From the NCBI RefSeq assembly GCF_001625305.1, contig NW_017804176.1, positions 372,001 through 436,000 of the forward strand: 64,000 bases of DNA, read 5' to 3'. Positions 49,541 through 61,700 of this stretch are shown in pieces (the first letter of the stretch is position 1; the number at the start of each line of letters is the position of its first letter). The position numbers and the translations under genes were made by a program. The notes below the pieces were generated by a model. That model searched no databases. It saw only the letters and a program-made list of their open reading frames with translations, and was not told where the DNA came from. This DNA is from Branchiostoma belcheri (lineage: Eukaryota > Chordata > Leptocardii > Amphioxiformes > Branchiostomatidae).

Positions 49541-51607
49541 TCATTCAATGAAGTTCTTGATGAGAGGTTCCTTTTCTAGATCTGCCGCTGTCCCTCTACT
49601 TCTTCTCCTCCAACAAATGCAGCTGATCATCGCAATGATCAGAGCGGTAGCTGGCAGAGTTGAAGCTAACATCACAATGAGTATGATAGATTCTGAACTA
49701 GTCTGTGCACAGTCTTCTGCTGTGAAGAATTTGCCCGACTTGTCGACGTGAAACGGCTGAAGCTGAACTTGGCGCACCAGCATGGTGACTTCTTTAGTGA
49801 CCGTTACGTTGACGTCTGGCAGACACTTGTAGGATTTGCTCACATCTGTGGAGAAGACGTTCAGGGTCATGTTCTCTACCCGGCGGTGTTGGTTCGGTGC
49901 TATCGTCTTCGGAAAGATGACCGGTAGTTCTGTGTAGGACAGCTCCGCACTAGCTAGCCGGTACCGACCACCGCGCTTCTCGCTTGATTGGGAAAAGGTA
50001 AAGGTTACATAGAACGTATCGCCATAAAACTTTAGAGTCAGGGAAGACATACTATCCGTACACGCTCCTGAGGCTGCGGCGGTTACAGGAACGTTAAAGA
50101 CGCCTTCTCCTACATTGCTATCCTGCCTTACATATTTGACAATAAACTGCACGCCCATGTTAGCTAGCAGGCAAATCTGTCCTGTAGAGTTCTTAACAAA
50201 GTAGTGGCCCTGCAGGGGTTTTGAGGGCTTGTGAGGAGGCGTTGTGGGCGTGTATGGGGTAGATGAGGGGAGAATAGTTGATGCAGGGGCAATGGTGTCC
50301 GTCACACCGGTCGTTTGCACTGTGGTGGCTGGTAACGTTGTTGTGGCGTTCAGAACGGGGTATATTGTGGTGAGCAAGTCTTGGGGACATCTTACCGCAT
50401 CGCTGAACTGGCCATCCTTCACGCCGAACGGTTGGACGTGCAGTTCGAGTATTTCTAGCACCACACTTTGTCCTACCGTGAAATTCCGCTGGGAGGAGCA
50501 CCTGTACGATTTTCCCAGCTGGGTATCGAAGAGGGACAAGTCGTTCGCTACCTGGATGTCAGACGTGTTCGGGTCGTCGGCGCCGGGAAAGAACCGTGCG
50601 TTGCGTTGGTAACCAACCACGAGGCTATTCAAAATAAACCTTTTCCCGTCGGAATAAAAGGATAAACTGAGGTTAAAGGTGTCGGTGAACATCAAAGTCA
50701 AGGTCGCCTGGTCGTCCCCACAAGACCCGCCCACGCTGCAGTTCGCAGGAAGGACGTAGGTGGCGTTTCTGCTCTTGCCGTTGTCTGTGCGGTATTCGAC
50801 ACGAAACAAGACGCCCATATTTGCCAACAGGCACACTTGGCCTCTAGAGTCATTCAAAGAAAAATATCCAACGGGAAAGACTAAGGACGGGGTTACATCA
50901 TGAAAGGGGGTTGTAGTTGGTGGAGGGGGGTTCGTCGTTGGCTGATAGTCTTGGGCACACTCTTCTGGGAGCGAGAACGTGCCTTGGTCGTTCACCTCGA
51001 ACGGTTGGGCCTGGATGTTGTAAACAGTTAAGTTGGCGCTAAGCGGAACATTAAAATCGTTAGCATGGCTTCGAAACAACTCCTGTTCCCTCTTACATAG
51101 GTATGAATGAGGGGCCACGGCGTTAGAAGACGTCTTGATCGCCTGAATCCCTGAGACGGTGGAGATGAGGGTCTTGTTCAAGTCCAACGCGTCTGGGAAC
51201 AGGGCCGGTATCAGCTGGTAGTAGATGGAGACCTCCGAAAGCCAAAAATGTGTCATCAAGGGGAAGTTTCTGGAGAATGTAAGGTTCATGCCGAAATGTC
51301 CCATATGTGGAGATGTGTCGTGAAAGCTGATGTTCATGACGGCTGTCTGCTCGTGAAATCCATGGGCGCATATTCCAGTGACGTAGCTATTGTTGGGCAG
51401 AGGGTACGAGACCGTGTCCGTAGTGTTGTCTGTTTTTAGGTACTCGACGTGAAAAGTGGCGGAGATGTCCAACAGGAGACATTTGTCCCCCCTCTCGTTC
51501 TTGACGTAGAAATGACCAACAGGTGGCAGCGGGGAGCCGGTAGCTTCACAACGTGCAGTCCCAATACATCCCGCTAGAAGGACAAGCCTCGTCAACAGCT
51601 CCAACAT
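49541..51607 (-). CDS. LAMP-like lysosomal membrane glycoprotein with three lumenal domains, single exon
   Basis: One uninterrupted 688-codon frame. Residues 1-20 form a signal peptide. Three LAMP lumenal modules follow, at about 30-217, 246-407 and 467-633. Each starts with G-x-F/Y-x-V/L-x-N, then a CLL box (C43, C259, C479), and each keeps four cysteines in LAMP spacing. They close with the family ending QPF, a short Gly-containing turn, then a final Cys. Thr/Pro-rich mucin-like hinges at 218-245 and 408-466 link them. N-glycosylation sequons are frequent. Residues 641-664 are the membrane helix, followed by a 24-residue tail. Vertebrate LAMP1/2 have two modules and a GY-x-x-hydrophobic tail signal. 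Here there are three, and the tail carries EKEPLI, an acidic dileucine-type lysosomal signal, and no tyrosine. The lack of introns is odd for this family and could mean a retrocopy. The expected site is the lysosome or late endosome membrane. Confidence 0.88.
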   Translation of the reverse strand: MLELLTRLVLLAGCIGTARCEATGSPLPPVGHFYVKNERGDKCLLLDISATFHVEYLKTDNTTDTVSYPLPNNSYVTGICAHGFHEQTAVMNISFHDTSPHMGHFGMNLTFSRNFPLMTHFWLSEVSIYYQLIPALFPDALDLNKTLISTVSGIQAIKTSSNAVAPHSYLCKREQELFRSHANDFNVPLSANLTVYNIQAQPFEVNDQGTFSLPEECAQDYQPTTNPPPPTTTPFHDVTPSLVFPVGYFSLNDSRGQVCLLANMGVLFRVEYRTDNGKSRNATYVLPANCSVGGSCGDDQATLTLMFTDTFNLSLSFYSDGKRFILNSLVVGYQRNARFFPGADDPNTSDIQVANDLSLFDTQLGKSYRCSSQRNFTVGQSVVLEILELHVQPFGVKDGQFSDAVRCPQDLLTTIYPVLNATTTLPATTVQTTGVTDTIAPASTILPSSTPYTPTTPPHKPSKPLQGHYFVKNSTGQICLLANMGVQFIVKYVRQDSNVGEGVFNVPVTAAASGACTDSMSSLTLKFYGDTFYVTFTFSQSSEKRGGRYRLASAELSYTELPVIFPKTIAPNQHRRVENMTLNVFSTDVSKSYKCLPDVNVTVTKEVTMLVRQVQLQPFHVDKSGKFFTAEDCAQTSSESIILIVMLASTLPATALIIAMISCICWRRRSRGTAADLEKEPLIKNFIE

Positions 51608-52647
51608 CTTTACGAAGCGTTTAAAGCAGTTTTACATAAAATCCAGCGCTGGTTTCATACATGTAGCAGGCTGGCCCCTTTTCTTTAGCTACTGGCTTTG
51701 CCTGTCGTCGTGAGAATGTTGTGATAGACCTACGGACTTTGATCTACAGGTGTGGCACGTGGGTAGTTTTGTTTACACTTGTTAATGATTGCCTGATCTG
51801 AGTGCCAATAAGAGCCCCTGGTTTTGGGGTGCAGCAATGAGTTTTTATGGGCGCGGGAATGGACACAGGCAGATTACGGGCAATTTGGCGTTCTTTAATG
51901 GCCATATGTGGAAGGAGGTTTTGTGATCATCGTTAGGGTGTGTTTGGGAGGGATGTTTTCTTTGTGATATGCAGGCAAATCAAGGAGGTTCAATAAATTG
52001 ATTGAGACAGGTGTGATTGATTGTCTTTACTTACAGGTTTGTTTTTCCACACAATGATGTAATGTATATATGCATCATGTATTTTATCCAGATAACACCA
52101 AACTTTAAGTACCAAGTCCCAGTATGTAAAAAATGAACTGAATGACATTTGCAGGTGTAGAATATTTCTAATAAATCCACTTTGGCACAAATCCAACCTT
52201 GACACTATCCACAGTAAAAACACAGAGGGACTTTGCTCTAGTCTAGACTATGCAAGCAAACATTCTATTAATCCATACTGAACTCTTAGCTTTAACTTTT
52301 TCTATGAAAAGTCATGATCTGCATAGGAGAAACAATTCAACCTCACAGTAAGTGTATGTACTACATTTCTTACATACTTATTTCAGAAACATCTCATATG
52401 AAATTGAAGTTTAAAACACTAAGAGGAATAAAGCTATGATCAAAAGTTCTCTTCATTATTCTACACTATGTTAAAAGTAAAAAGGCAAAACTGAATATCA
52501 ACACTTCAATTAAAATACATGTACTGTAGTCGTATCAAGCAGATCCCATCGCTTCCGCATTGAGTAACAAAAACATTTTGTCCTCACTGAAACTACCTTC
52601 ACCCCTTCTCAAACAATACTACTAAGTAGATGTATACATCAAGCCAG
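51608..52647. other. Intergenic sequence between the LAMP-like gene and PIGM
   Basis: This contains the promoter side of the LAMP-like gene (from 51608) and the 3' flank of PIGM. It is AT-rich in the right half. I see no exon or repeat here. Confidence 0.5.
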
Positions 52648-54130
52648 TTACTGATCCTTCATGTTCAACTTAACAAGTTTTCCATTGTGAAACATCGGCT
52701 CGTGTACATGTGAATTAAGCAGCTTTATCAGAATCCACACATTGATGGCAAAGAACAGGATCCCTGCTGCCCAGATGTACAGGAAAGTGTTCTGTCCTTG
52801 GAACTCCAGGTAATAGGCAGGGAGCAGCCACAGGGCCTGCCCCAGGAACCACAGGGTTGCCATGGTAACAGCATCCTGGATCTTCAGCTTCAGAGAGGGC
52901 AGGATGACAGGAAGTAGGCTCAGGTACCACAGGAAGTACTGGGAATTATGGGACACAGAAGCAACAACATGAGTCATTTCATGTAAATAAGTCCTCATAT
53001 AGTCATGAAAATACTGTTTTATGTAATGGATGAAGAATTGCCTTACACAGAAAAAAAATGTTTAAAATGGATGCTAAAAATCTGTGCTCTGTTTATTTTT
53101 GTCCAAAGTTATGTGTCATTCTTGAGCCAACTTATGTAAAGTTTGAAGTCTTGCCCACCTGTGAAGTACAGACTTTGTTGAAGGTTACAAACAGGAAAGT
53201 CTGCACAAAACAGCAGAACGGCAGGTCTCTGTACAACCAACACGACACGGCAACCAACAGGACAACCTGGGGCAGGAACGTCACAATCCCCACCACAAAG
53301 GACCACTCACTCTCCGACGTCAAGTACAACATGTAGAAGTACACAGAGAAGTTATGTCTTATGTCTCTCCTTGTCAAGTGGTACAGATAGGTCTCTTCAA
53401 CAAACTCCTGTCCATACATGATGAAACATAACCCTGTTAACAAAACAAACGTCACAGCAGATGTAAGCACAAGCTGCACTCGTGAAGGGTTGACTAAAGA
53501 CCGCATGAAGTCTAACGTCGTCTTGGTTGCTTGTTTACGACCCGTGTATTCCTCGTCCAATAGGAGAAACAACGGAAGAGCGTATGTCGCAGGGTAGATT
53601 CTGAAGTGTACTGCGGTGGCATATAGAAAGGCGGCAGTCTTGGTACATTTCTTCATGACAAAGTACAGTGTTCCCAGGACCAACATGATAGTCAGAGCTT
53701 CCGCATTGCCTCTGCTAGATACTCCCATCGGTAGAGGGTTGAACAGCCACACGGACGCACAAACCTTGCTCGTTTTCTCATCCACTCCCCGCAACAGAAG
53801 AATCTGGTGCATAAAGTAACCTGATATGACATCACTTAGAACAAAGAGCAGCTTGCCAAACACAGGTGAGAGGTAAATGTTGGGTGTTAACATCCAGGCC
53901 AGGAGGGGGGTGTATCTGTATGTGGCACGGTTGTATGGGGACTGTCCGTTAGTGATGTACTGGGCAGCATCAGAGAAGACGTAGTAGTCCACGTCTGTGT
54001 ACTTGACGAGCATGGTGCGGTCCTGCCATTCTCCGTATGCTATCAGCACCAGGCGGGCTCCCAAGGCGAGCAGACAGAGGCGTGCTATGCTTAGTGTCCG
54101 GATCATGGTGACAGTTGTGATCACACTCAA
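52648..54130 (-). CDS. PIGM: GPI mannosyltransferase 1 (PIG-M)
   Basis: Two coding exons, 53159-54130 and 52648-52938, joined by a GT-AG intron in phase 0, give 420 residues. Human PIGM is 423 residues. PIG-M adds the first mannose, from dolichol-phosphate-mannose, to the GPI anchor precursor in the ER lumen. It is a multi-pass membrane enzyme that works with PIG-X. The catalytic DxD is seen in YTDVDYYVFSDAA, close to the N terminus after the first hydrophobic segment. Other family signatures are SPYNRATYRYTPLLAWMLTP, NPLPMGVSSRGNAE, YHLTRRDIRHNFS and, across the splice, FNKVCTSQ / YFLWYLSLLP. The first Met is used; a second Met eight codons later would also precede the first membrane segment. 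As far as I recall the human gene is intronless in its coding part, so the intron is a difference. The identification is very secure. Confidence 0.96.
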
Positions 54131-55756
54131 AAATTATTATGGTGCAGATGGGATGTCAAGTTGAAGTACTGTTCATCACTAGTAATTTGTGCTGTCACTC
54201 ATCTGAAAGACAACAGGAAGAATGTGTCAAGTTTAATACAAATCTACTTCATTATAGGCCTTTATGAAGCTGTTTGGTCTTCGAACGAATGTTTTACAAA
54301 CGTTGTTGTTGTTGTTGTTGTTGATATACGTATACCGTGGCCGACAAGAACAAAATTTTACACCGCAACTTTTGGTGTTTTACACCGCAACTTTTGGTGT
54401 TTTACACTGCAACTTTTGGTGTTTTACACTGCAACTTTGGGTGTTTTACACTGCAACTTTTGCTGTGTTTTACACTGCAACTTTTGCTGTGTTTTACACT
54501 GCAACTTTTGCTGTGTTTTACACTGCAACTTTTGCTGTGTGGAAAACTTACACCCCTCCCCTTTTATAATGGACGGTCCCCCTGTCAGGTCAAAGGTGAC
54601 AACGATGGCATGCAAACTACGTCGACTGAGTTATCCTTTTCGTGCATAAGTTTTTTAGAGGAAAAGCTTGGCTACGTTGTGACGTTAGTTTTTTTCTAAA
54701 GGTTTTTCTAGCTTTGGCCTATAGATCGGGATAAATTTAAAAATGTTTCGACCAGGTCCAGTGATTACAAATTATGTTGCTTTTTGCTGCCATGCGACAC
54801 AACAAATTTATCAAGGACGTCAGATATCCAGCTCCAGACATCAACAGCAATGACATAAATTTTCTGCAGGTTAGTTCATTATTTTTGGGTATGGACATCG
54901 TTTGTCTCACACTCAGTCACAGCACGACACTGTGACTCTCAGGCCGCCGCCATCTTTGTCACCTTTGACCTGACAGGGGGACCGTCCATTATAAAGGGGA
55001 GGGGTGTAAGTTTTCCACACAGCAAAAGTTGCAGTATAAAACACAGCAAAAGTTGCAGTGTAAAACACCAAAAGTTGCAGTGTAAAACACAGCAAAAGTT
55101 GCAGTGTAAAACACAGCAAAAGTTGCAGTGTAAAACACAGCAAAAGTTGCAGTGTAAAACACCCAAAGTTGCAGTGTAAAACACCAAAAGTTGCGGTGTA
55201 AAACACCAAAAGTTGCGGTGTAAAATTTTGTACTTGTCGGCCACGGTATACGTAGGTTGATATTTTTGATATGTCAACAACACATGAACCATAGTTTCAC
55301 TGACCCATAACTGCAAAAATACTCACCAACTTTGCGGCTTTTACGGCAAATAAACAATTCTATAGGTCCTATATTCGTGCCTGAAAATATTTCACTTTGT
55401 ATTATCCTAAATACCTTCCAAAATAAAGCGCTATTCCAAAGAAACGTGAGGAAAAAAATACATTTTGGCAAATCTCCGCCATTTTGGATTTGGCGCTGGC
55501 GCATTGAATTGTGGGAAGTGTACGTTTGGATTCTATCACTGCCGGTAAAAGTAGGGGTGTGTTCAAATATGGATTTTTTTGTATGGCAATTTGATCAAAT
55601 GTCTATGCATAACCTTGAATAAATTAGTATCTATTGTACAATTGTTTAATGAAATTATAGTACTTTGACTATAATACCGAATTTCATCGCAAATCGTATT
55701 TTCACCCCTATTAGATATATGGTATCATCCACCGATTCTATGGCGACCAAACAAAT
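54131..55756. other. Head-to-head interval between PIGM and AK9
   Basis: PIGM (minus) and AK9 (plus) start 1.6 kb apart and diverge. Most of the interval is taken by the foldback minisatellite element at 54327-55254. The remaining 500 bases next to AK9 (55255-55756) include CGCCATTTTGGA and a similar ATATGGCGGA at the start codon, as is common near amphioxus gene starts. No other gene is supported. Confidence 0.5.
54327..55254. mobile_element. Foldback element whose arms are tandem repeats
   Basis: The left arm 54327-54608 and right arm 54951-55254 are inverted copies. Each begins with TACGTATACCGTGGCCGACA, runs into eight to ten tandem units of about 19-24 bp built on TTTACACTGCAACTTTTG, and ends with a shared unique part that includes ACACCCCTCCCC and GGACGGTCCCCCTGTCAGGT. 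The unit number differs slightly between the arms. The 342-bp centre is unique. The outer ends read ACGTATACCG on both sides, with no clear target duplication. The long open frames of FTLQLLL type across the arms are artefacts of the repeat. Confidence 0.85.
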
Positions 55757-58700
55757 ATGGCGGACGTAGAACAGGTAAGATTTTAATTTGAATTTTATGC
55801 CAAATATTCAACCCGTTATGACACTTTAAGAGTGCTTATTGATATTTTTGATATTATGAACAGATAGTGCTTCTCCCTTGTGAGTTTCGTTTGTCTACAC
55901 GCACGCACAGCAGGATTATCGCGGTTAAAATCATTGCGTGATGTTGTGGTTTGGGGTTCGGATCCGTTGAGCGAGATAGACAGCATACAAAACACCGAGG
56001 TCACTTGTTGATTTCTAACCTCATCACTTCTGGTATCTATTTCCTTCAAAATTTCACACGCAATATACACACTAAAGATCAGAATAAACAGCCTGAAATG
56101 AATTCAAAAGTTAAAACTCTTGTGAGAAGACAACTTTGCCCTACTGGCCCCTGGCAACACAAGTTATAAAATTTTGAGACTGAATCAATGAAGTTATGTA
56201 TGATATCGTAGAGTATGGTTTGGTCCCTTTATTCCATTTACTGCATGAGTTTATGAATACTGTCACATAAGGTTTATACATATTTAGAAATTCGTGTCTC
56301 CACTGGTAATAAATTATAGTGTTTTTATTTAGAAATCTGCATCAAATATTGTTTCAGGCTCAATAAAACTGTAACAACTCTGTGAACTATGAAACATGTG
56401 TGATGCTGTCTTGTCCTGTAGGCATCAGTTGATGAGGGAGGGGGGAGCATTGGTCCTGGGATCAGTGTGATGAGTCTGAGTGACATTCCTGAGGAGCTGA
56501 AACCTCTGGAGGGAGACCCGTATAGCGAAGATGAGGTTGGTCATTTGATATTGTCTTGTGTTATCAGGAACAAAATAAAATGAGAACTTTTTAACAGTTT
56601 GCTTCTTCTATTGCACTTGTTCTACCAAACAGTACAATTCATTTATAAAAAAAATTAATGCAGGGTACAATTCCATATTCCAAAAAAGTGCAGTTCAACT
56701 TGATTGTAACTATTACAGAGACCATTTCAAGCAGATAATAGAATGATGGCATGATATGCTGACAAGAATATTTTCTTCGTTTCAGACGGAATTGAGAGCC
56801 CTGTTGTCCAAACCAACATGTTTCATAGTCATAGGAAAGCCAGGGTCTGGCAAAACCATGCTGGCACAAAAACTGGCAATGACATGGAAGGCACAGCTAG
56901 TAAATCGTAAGTATTTTTGTCTACAAAACAGTTTTTTACTTTTGTGTTTATCCATCTTAATTGTGTCTTATTACTGATTGTTGTCATTTACATAAAGTTT
57001 ACAGGATACATTTAACCTTTATGATGACACTTTTATGGCATACGCATCCTTGTTGTGTCGTCTATTTTTATCATCTTTAGTACTCATAAGTTTAATATAT
57101 CTCATATTCTTTAATTTGTATCTATATGCTTTGTAAAGCATATAGATAAAAAATTGATACAATGACATGACTTGGGTTTTCCTTTCAGCCACTGACATCA
57201 TCAACCAGAACATAGAACTACAGACAGAGATGGGAATAAAGGTGGGTAATGTTATAACTTTTTCTCTTTCATTTTGACGCAGTAGAATGTAACAACTTAA
57301 CAGTCTCTCACACACCACTGTCTACAAATTTGCAATGTGTTTCCCAATTTTGTACCAAAGAATTCACTCAGCCAATCCTTATTTTCTATTCCTGTCTCAG
57401 TGCCAAGAAATCCTCCTTCGAGGAGAAGCCATCCCAGAAGAAATGGTGGCCAAGATGGTCCAGGATAAGATCAACTCTTCAGAGGTCACACATCACGGTG
57501 AGGCACTTCATTGTTGCTGTCAATTTGTTCTGTGGATGATTCCCATTTAAGAATTCAGTGGATGCTGTCTAGGAATTTTCTTAAAACTGCCAGTAGTGGA
57601 CCCTTCAATGTTAATCTATTACCATCCATACTAATTGCCCATATATGGAATTTATATTCAAATGTTTTTCTCACCACCCATTTAATTTTCCTAATAAGAT
57701 CTTTATGTTGTTGTTCAGGCTATGTTCTGGATGGGTTCCCCTGTATGGATGAGAGTTACATGAACATCCCAGAACAGCTGGAGCTTGTCAAGAACTGGAA
57801 ACTCAAACCTGACTTCATTGTCAATCTCAAAGTAAGTATATACTCATGAAGTAGTGCTACATTAGGCTAGGAGGTTCAAATGTATAATATGTCATTAACA
57901 GTAGTTTTGCACCATCTTAAAAAAAGTTACTTGTAAACACCTAAAATTCAACTTTCCCTTAACATTGAAATGTAACTTAGCCGATGAATACCACAGATAG
58001 TGAAATACTGGCCGAAAAGCCATAGTTTTGTGATCTGTACTGAATACTTTCATACTTTGTTGTCCATAGATTCCTGACAAAGATCTGGAGAAGCGGCGAC
58101 TAGGACAGAGGGTGGACCCCCTGACAAATGAACTCTACCCAGAAGACATCTGGAACCCAGAGAAACCTGAGCCTAAACCCCAGAAGGGGGAGGGGGAGGA
58201 AGAGGAGGAGGAGGAGGAAGAAGAAGAGGAGGAAGGAGAGGGAGAGGAGGTGAGAATGGTGCTGTAGGAAGTAGAGGTTCACTTAGTAAAATGGTCCGTG
58301 TACATCTTACACTGTTAAGAGTACAGAAGCACACCTAACATACTTGTCCATGAATTCTTGAAAGTCTGTAAAATGACAAGACCCGAAAGGTTTTGTATGT
58401 AGTTCTCTGTTTAAAAAGTATGGGAGATAAACTACCGGCTCTTATCAAATGCTCTCAAATACTTGATCAGCATATACAATTCAGAATAAAGAAATAATTC
58501 TTCAAAATTCATGTCACTCATGCATTCAAGCATAAGTTACAGTACTCTTACTCTTGCAGTAATCCAACTTGTGCCAAAGGCATGTCTGGTCAATGGATTA
58601 GTTCTCTCCTTGGTGCTGAATATCTGTTTGTTTGATGACAATACCAATGAAAAGCCCTGTCTTTGTTATATCTGTTTTTTTCTATGACTAGTTCAATAAA

Positions 58701-61700
58701 AAGTCATCTTTGTTACTGAATATCTGTTTGTTTGCTGACTAGGGAGATGAAGGGCCTCCAGAGCTGGACCCAGAGATCCTGGCTCGCCTGGTAAAGAGAG
58801 TGGAGGACCTGCCTGAGTATATCACACACAACATACAGGAGTATAAGGACAACATGCTCAGGACACTGGAGGTAACTTTCATGCCTTACAATGTCATATC
58901 ACGCACACACAGAATGGTTTAATAAAGCTGCTATAGCCAAGTTCCATTGTACCATAATTGTATATTACTTTTGCACATTGTTTGCAGGTAAATTGTATAT
59001 TAGAGGAGCCTTATATCCATGTACAATGAGTATTTATCATTTGATAATGGACTGACTGTAGCTTGGCAGTCAAACTCTGTACCTCTCAAAAATGCATGGT
59101 GAACCCCCTCATTGTTGTACAAGTCTTGAAAAAACTACAGTTTAATAGTAGCTGTTGTCTTACTAATATCTTTCTTGTGCTGTACCTTGCAGGACTACAT
59201 GGCTGACCATGACCAGCAGTACCTGATTGAGCTGGACGCCAACAGCAACCACCGCCTGCTGTTCACCCAGCTGATGACCAAGCTGGACACGTTCATCCTG
59301 CGGCGCGCGGCGGTTCCCATCCGCCTCCACGACCAGGAGGAGGAGGAGCTCCCCGAGGACATGGAGACGGAGGAACTGCTGCGCACGCTGGCCAGTAAGG
59401 AGACGGTCGCGCCACGCTTCCGCTGGAGACGCAGCCGCTGGCTACGGGTCTGTCCTGTCGCCATGTCGGAGGGCAACCTGGTCCAGGGGAAACCTGAATT
59501 CGCTGTCAGGTACATTATACATCACTGTTTGAAACAACAGTTATATTAGTAATACTTAAAGGTAGATTTCATCACAAATTTTTTTCTACTTTTTCAGTAC
59601 ATGTTGCATTCCTGCTTGTGAGATTGAACTTAAGCAGTGTCAAAAGAGTTCTGATTTTTAGATTGAGGGCTTTATGGTATGTAAGATGAGTAATGTGTAA
59701 TTAATTTATCTTTCATGATTTCTTGAAAAATATTTATAACTCTGATTCATACATAATTTCTTTACTATTGTTGTAAAGAATGCATGAAGATTTTGACATG
59801 TGTTAATATAAAATAACTTTTGGATTGAAAACTATTTTGACTTCTCTTTCCTGCAGTTTCCTGGACAAGATATATGTGCTATCCTCCCCAGAGGCAATGG
59901 AAAAGTTCTTGAAGAACCCCCGGCCCTACTTACTGCCCCCTCTGCCCAGACCCCCCTGCAAGCTCGTGGTGACCGGACCCCCCACTTCTGGCAAGACCTC
60001 CATATGTCATCTACTGGCTCAGAAATACAATGCTGTGGTAAGTTAGGTTTTTGTTTTCTAGTCTTCCATTAATGTTCAGGAATTAAGGTGTTGACAATTC
60101 ATCTGTAATATTTGTATTCCAGACTCATGGGGCAGAACAAGGAAGAGGTTCTTTAAATTGATTTAAATATAACTTTTGTTTCTCATTTACATAATCTTGT
60201 ATTAATGGCTCTTTACAAAATATTCACATTTCCTGGTGACAGATTTTCATCATATTTTCAAGCACCTCTCACTGCTTATTAGTCTTGCCAACAAAAACAA
60301 TTGTCATTGTCAAGTCTACTGTTTCACCAACTCTTTTGAACAAATTCTAGTGCTCTATGGAAGAAATAGTAAATTGACATGTTACGGGGGCACACCCCAG
60401 TTTATTTTGGGTCTCAATTCGATTCTGCATACCCTCAACTCTAGCGACCGTCTCTTTCAGGAAATACCTCTTAAGCCAAAACACTCTGTTTGCAAATGAA
60501 GGATATCCCTCTAGCTACGAGAACAAAAGAATTTCAATTTCTTTCACCTCTCACATTTTAGTAAATTTTAGGGGGATAAAGAATTTTTCGATGAAAAATG
60601 ATGCCAAAAATTGGCCATTTTCACGTGGAATTAAACCCATCACCCAGATTTTAGCCACCGATATGACTTATATGGTCGGAAAGAGAAAACACTTATGTAT
60701 TATTAAGAAAAGTATAAAGAAAATCCTAACACTGAGATTATCACAATAGCCCGTCGCGCGAGGCATAGCTACAGCACCCCCAGAACGCATACAAGGCAAA
60801 ACTAGGTCAAACCGAAGCACCGCGCTCAGGGCGGAAGGATACCCGGAAGTAAGCCTCGGGCCCGAAATCAATTTTCACCCAAAACACGCCACTTCTTACA
60901 CTTTCCAGCCATGTTAGTAGTTAATCCCATTTTGCAGCAGATTATGAGAAATGTAAACTCAAACATGAACCATCGGAACCCCTTCGTCACTTTTTTTCCG
61001 GGCACTACAGTGGACCCCTGTCGCGGAAGAATTGGTGTGTGCACCGTTAAGTCTATCTTGAAGAAAAGCTAAGACCCATAATGTTATCTTGTTGCAGGTG
61101 TTGAGCATGCAGGAGTTGATCAAGCCTCGTATAGAGATGGAGAAGGAGAAGATGATTCAGAAGGTCCGAGAGGAGACGTTAGAATCCTCCATCAACCTGG
61201 TGAAGATGAGGCTGGAACAGGAGGCTCTGGAGAAGGAAGAGAGTGAGTACAGAATGATGGAAAATATCATAGACTGTAGATCAGTCTTCTGAGTACAGCA
61301 TTGCTTCACAGATGCTTTGTACTATACTGCACTAGTATGTTTAGCTTTGGTGTATACAACAATATACATCTTTCATTACACGGACAACCAAGAGATTACA
61401 GTTCACACACACAAGGAGGTGCTTACACAACAGTTGATCTGATTAGCGTATCTTAAGTTGTTTTTTCCTCCTGTTCCCAGCTGTCTCTGAGAAGGGGGAT
61501 GTAGCAGAGACAGATGAGCCCACAGAGGATGCTGCAAAGGACTCAGAGGGGGAGGGTGGAGAGGAAGGTACTTCATACACAAGTTTTCTTTTCTCTCAGG
61601 TAGACAGACAGACAGACAGAGAGGCAGTCAGGTAGACAGACAGGCTCAACAACAAGATGTTTGACAGCCAGAGAGGCAGTTAGAGAGGCAGTTAGTCTAA

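Noticed and set aside
50244..50612. 122-codon frame opposite the LAMP-like gene
   Set aside because: It is the shadow of the 688-codon frame with domain structure on the minus strand.
54264..54699. Long FTLQLLL / CVLHCNF-type frames on both strands at 54161-54699 and 54913-55316
   Set aside because: They are minisatellite units of the foldback element read in several frames, not a repeat protein gene.
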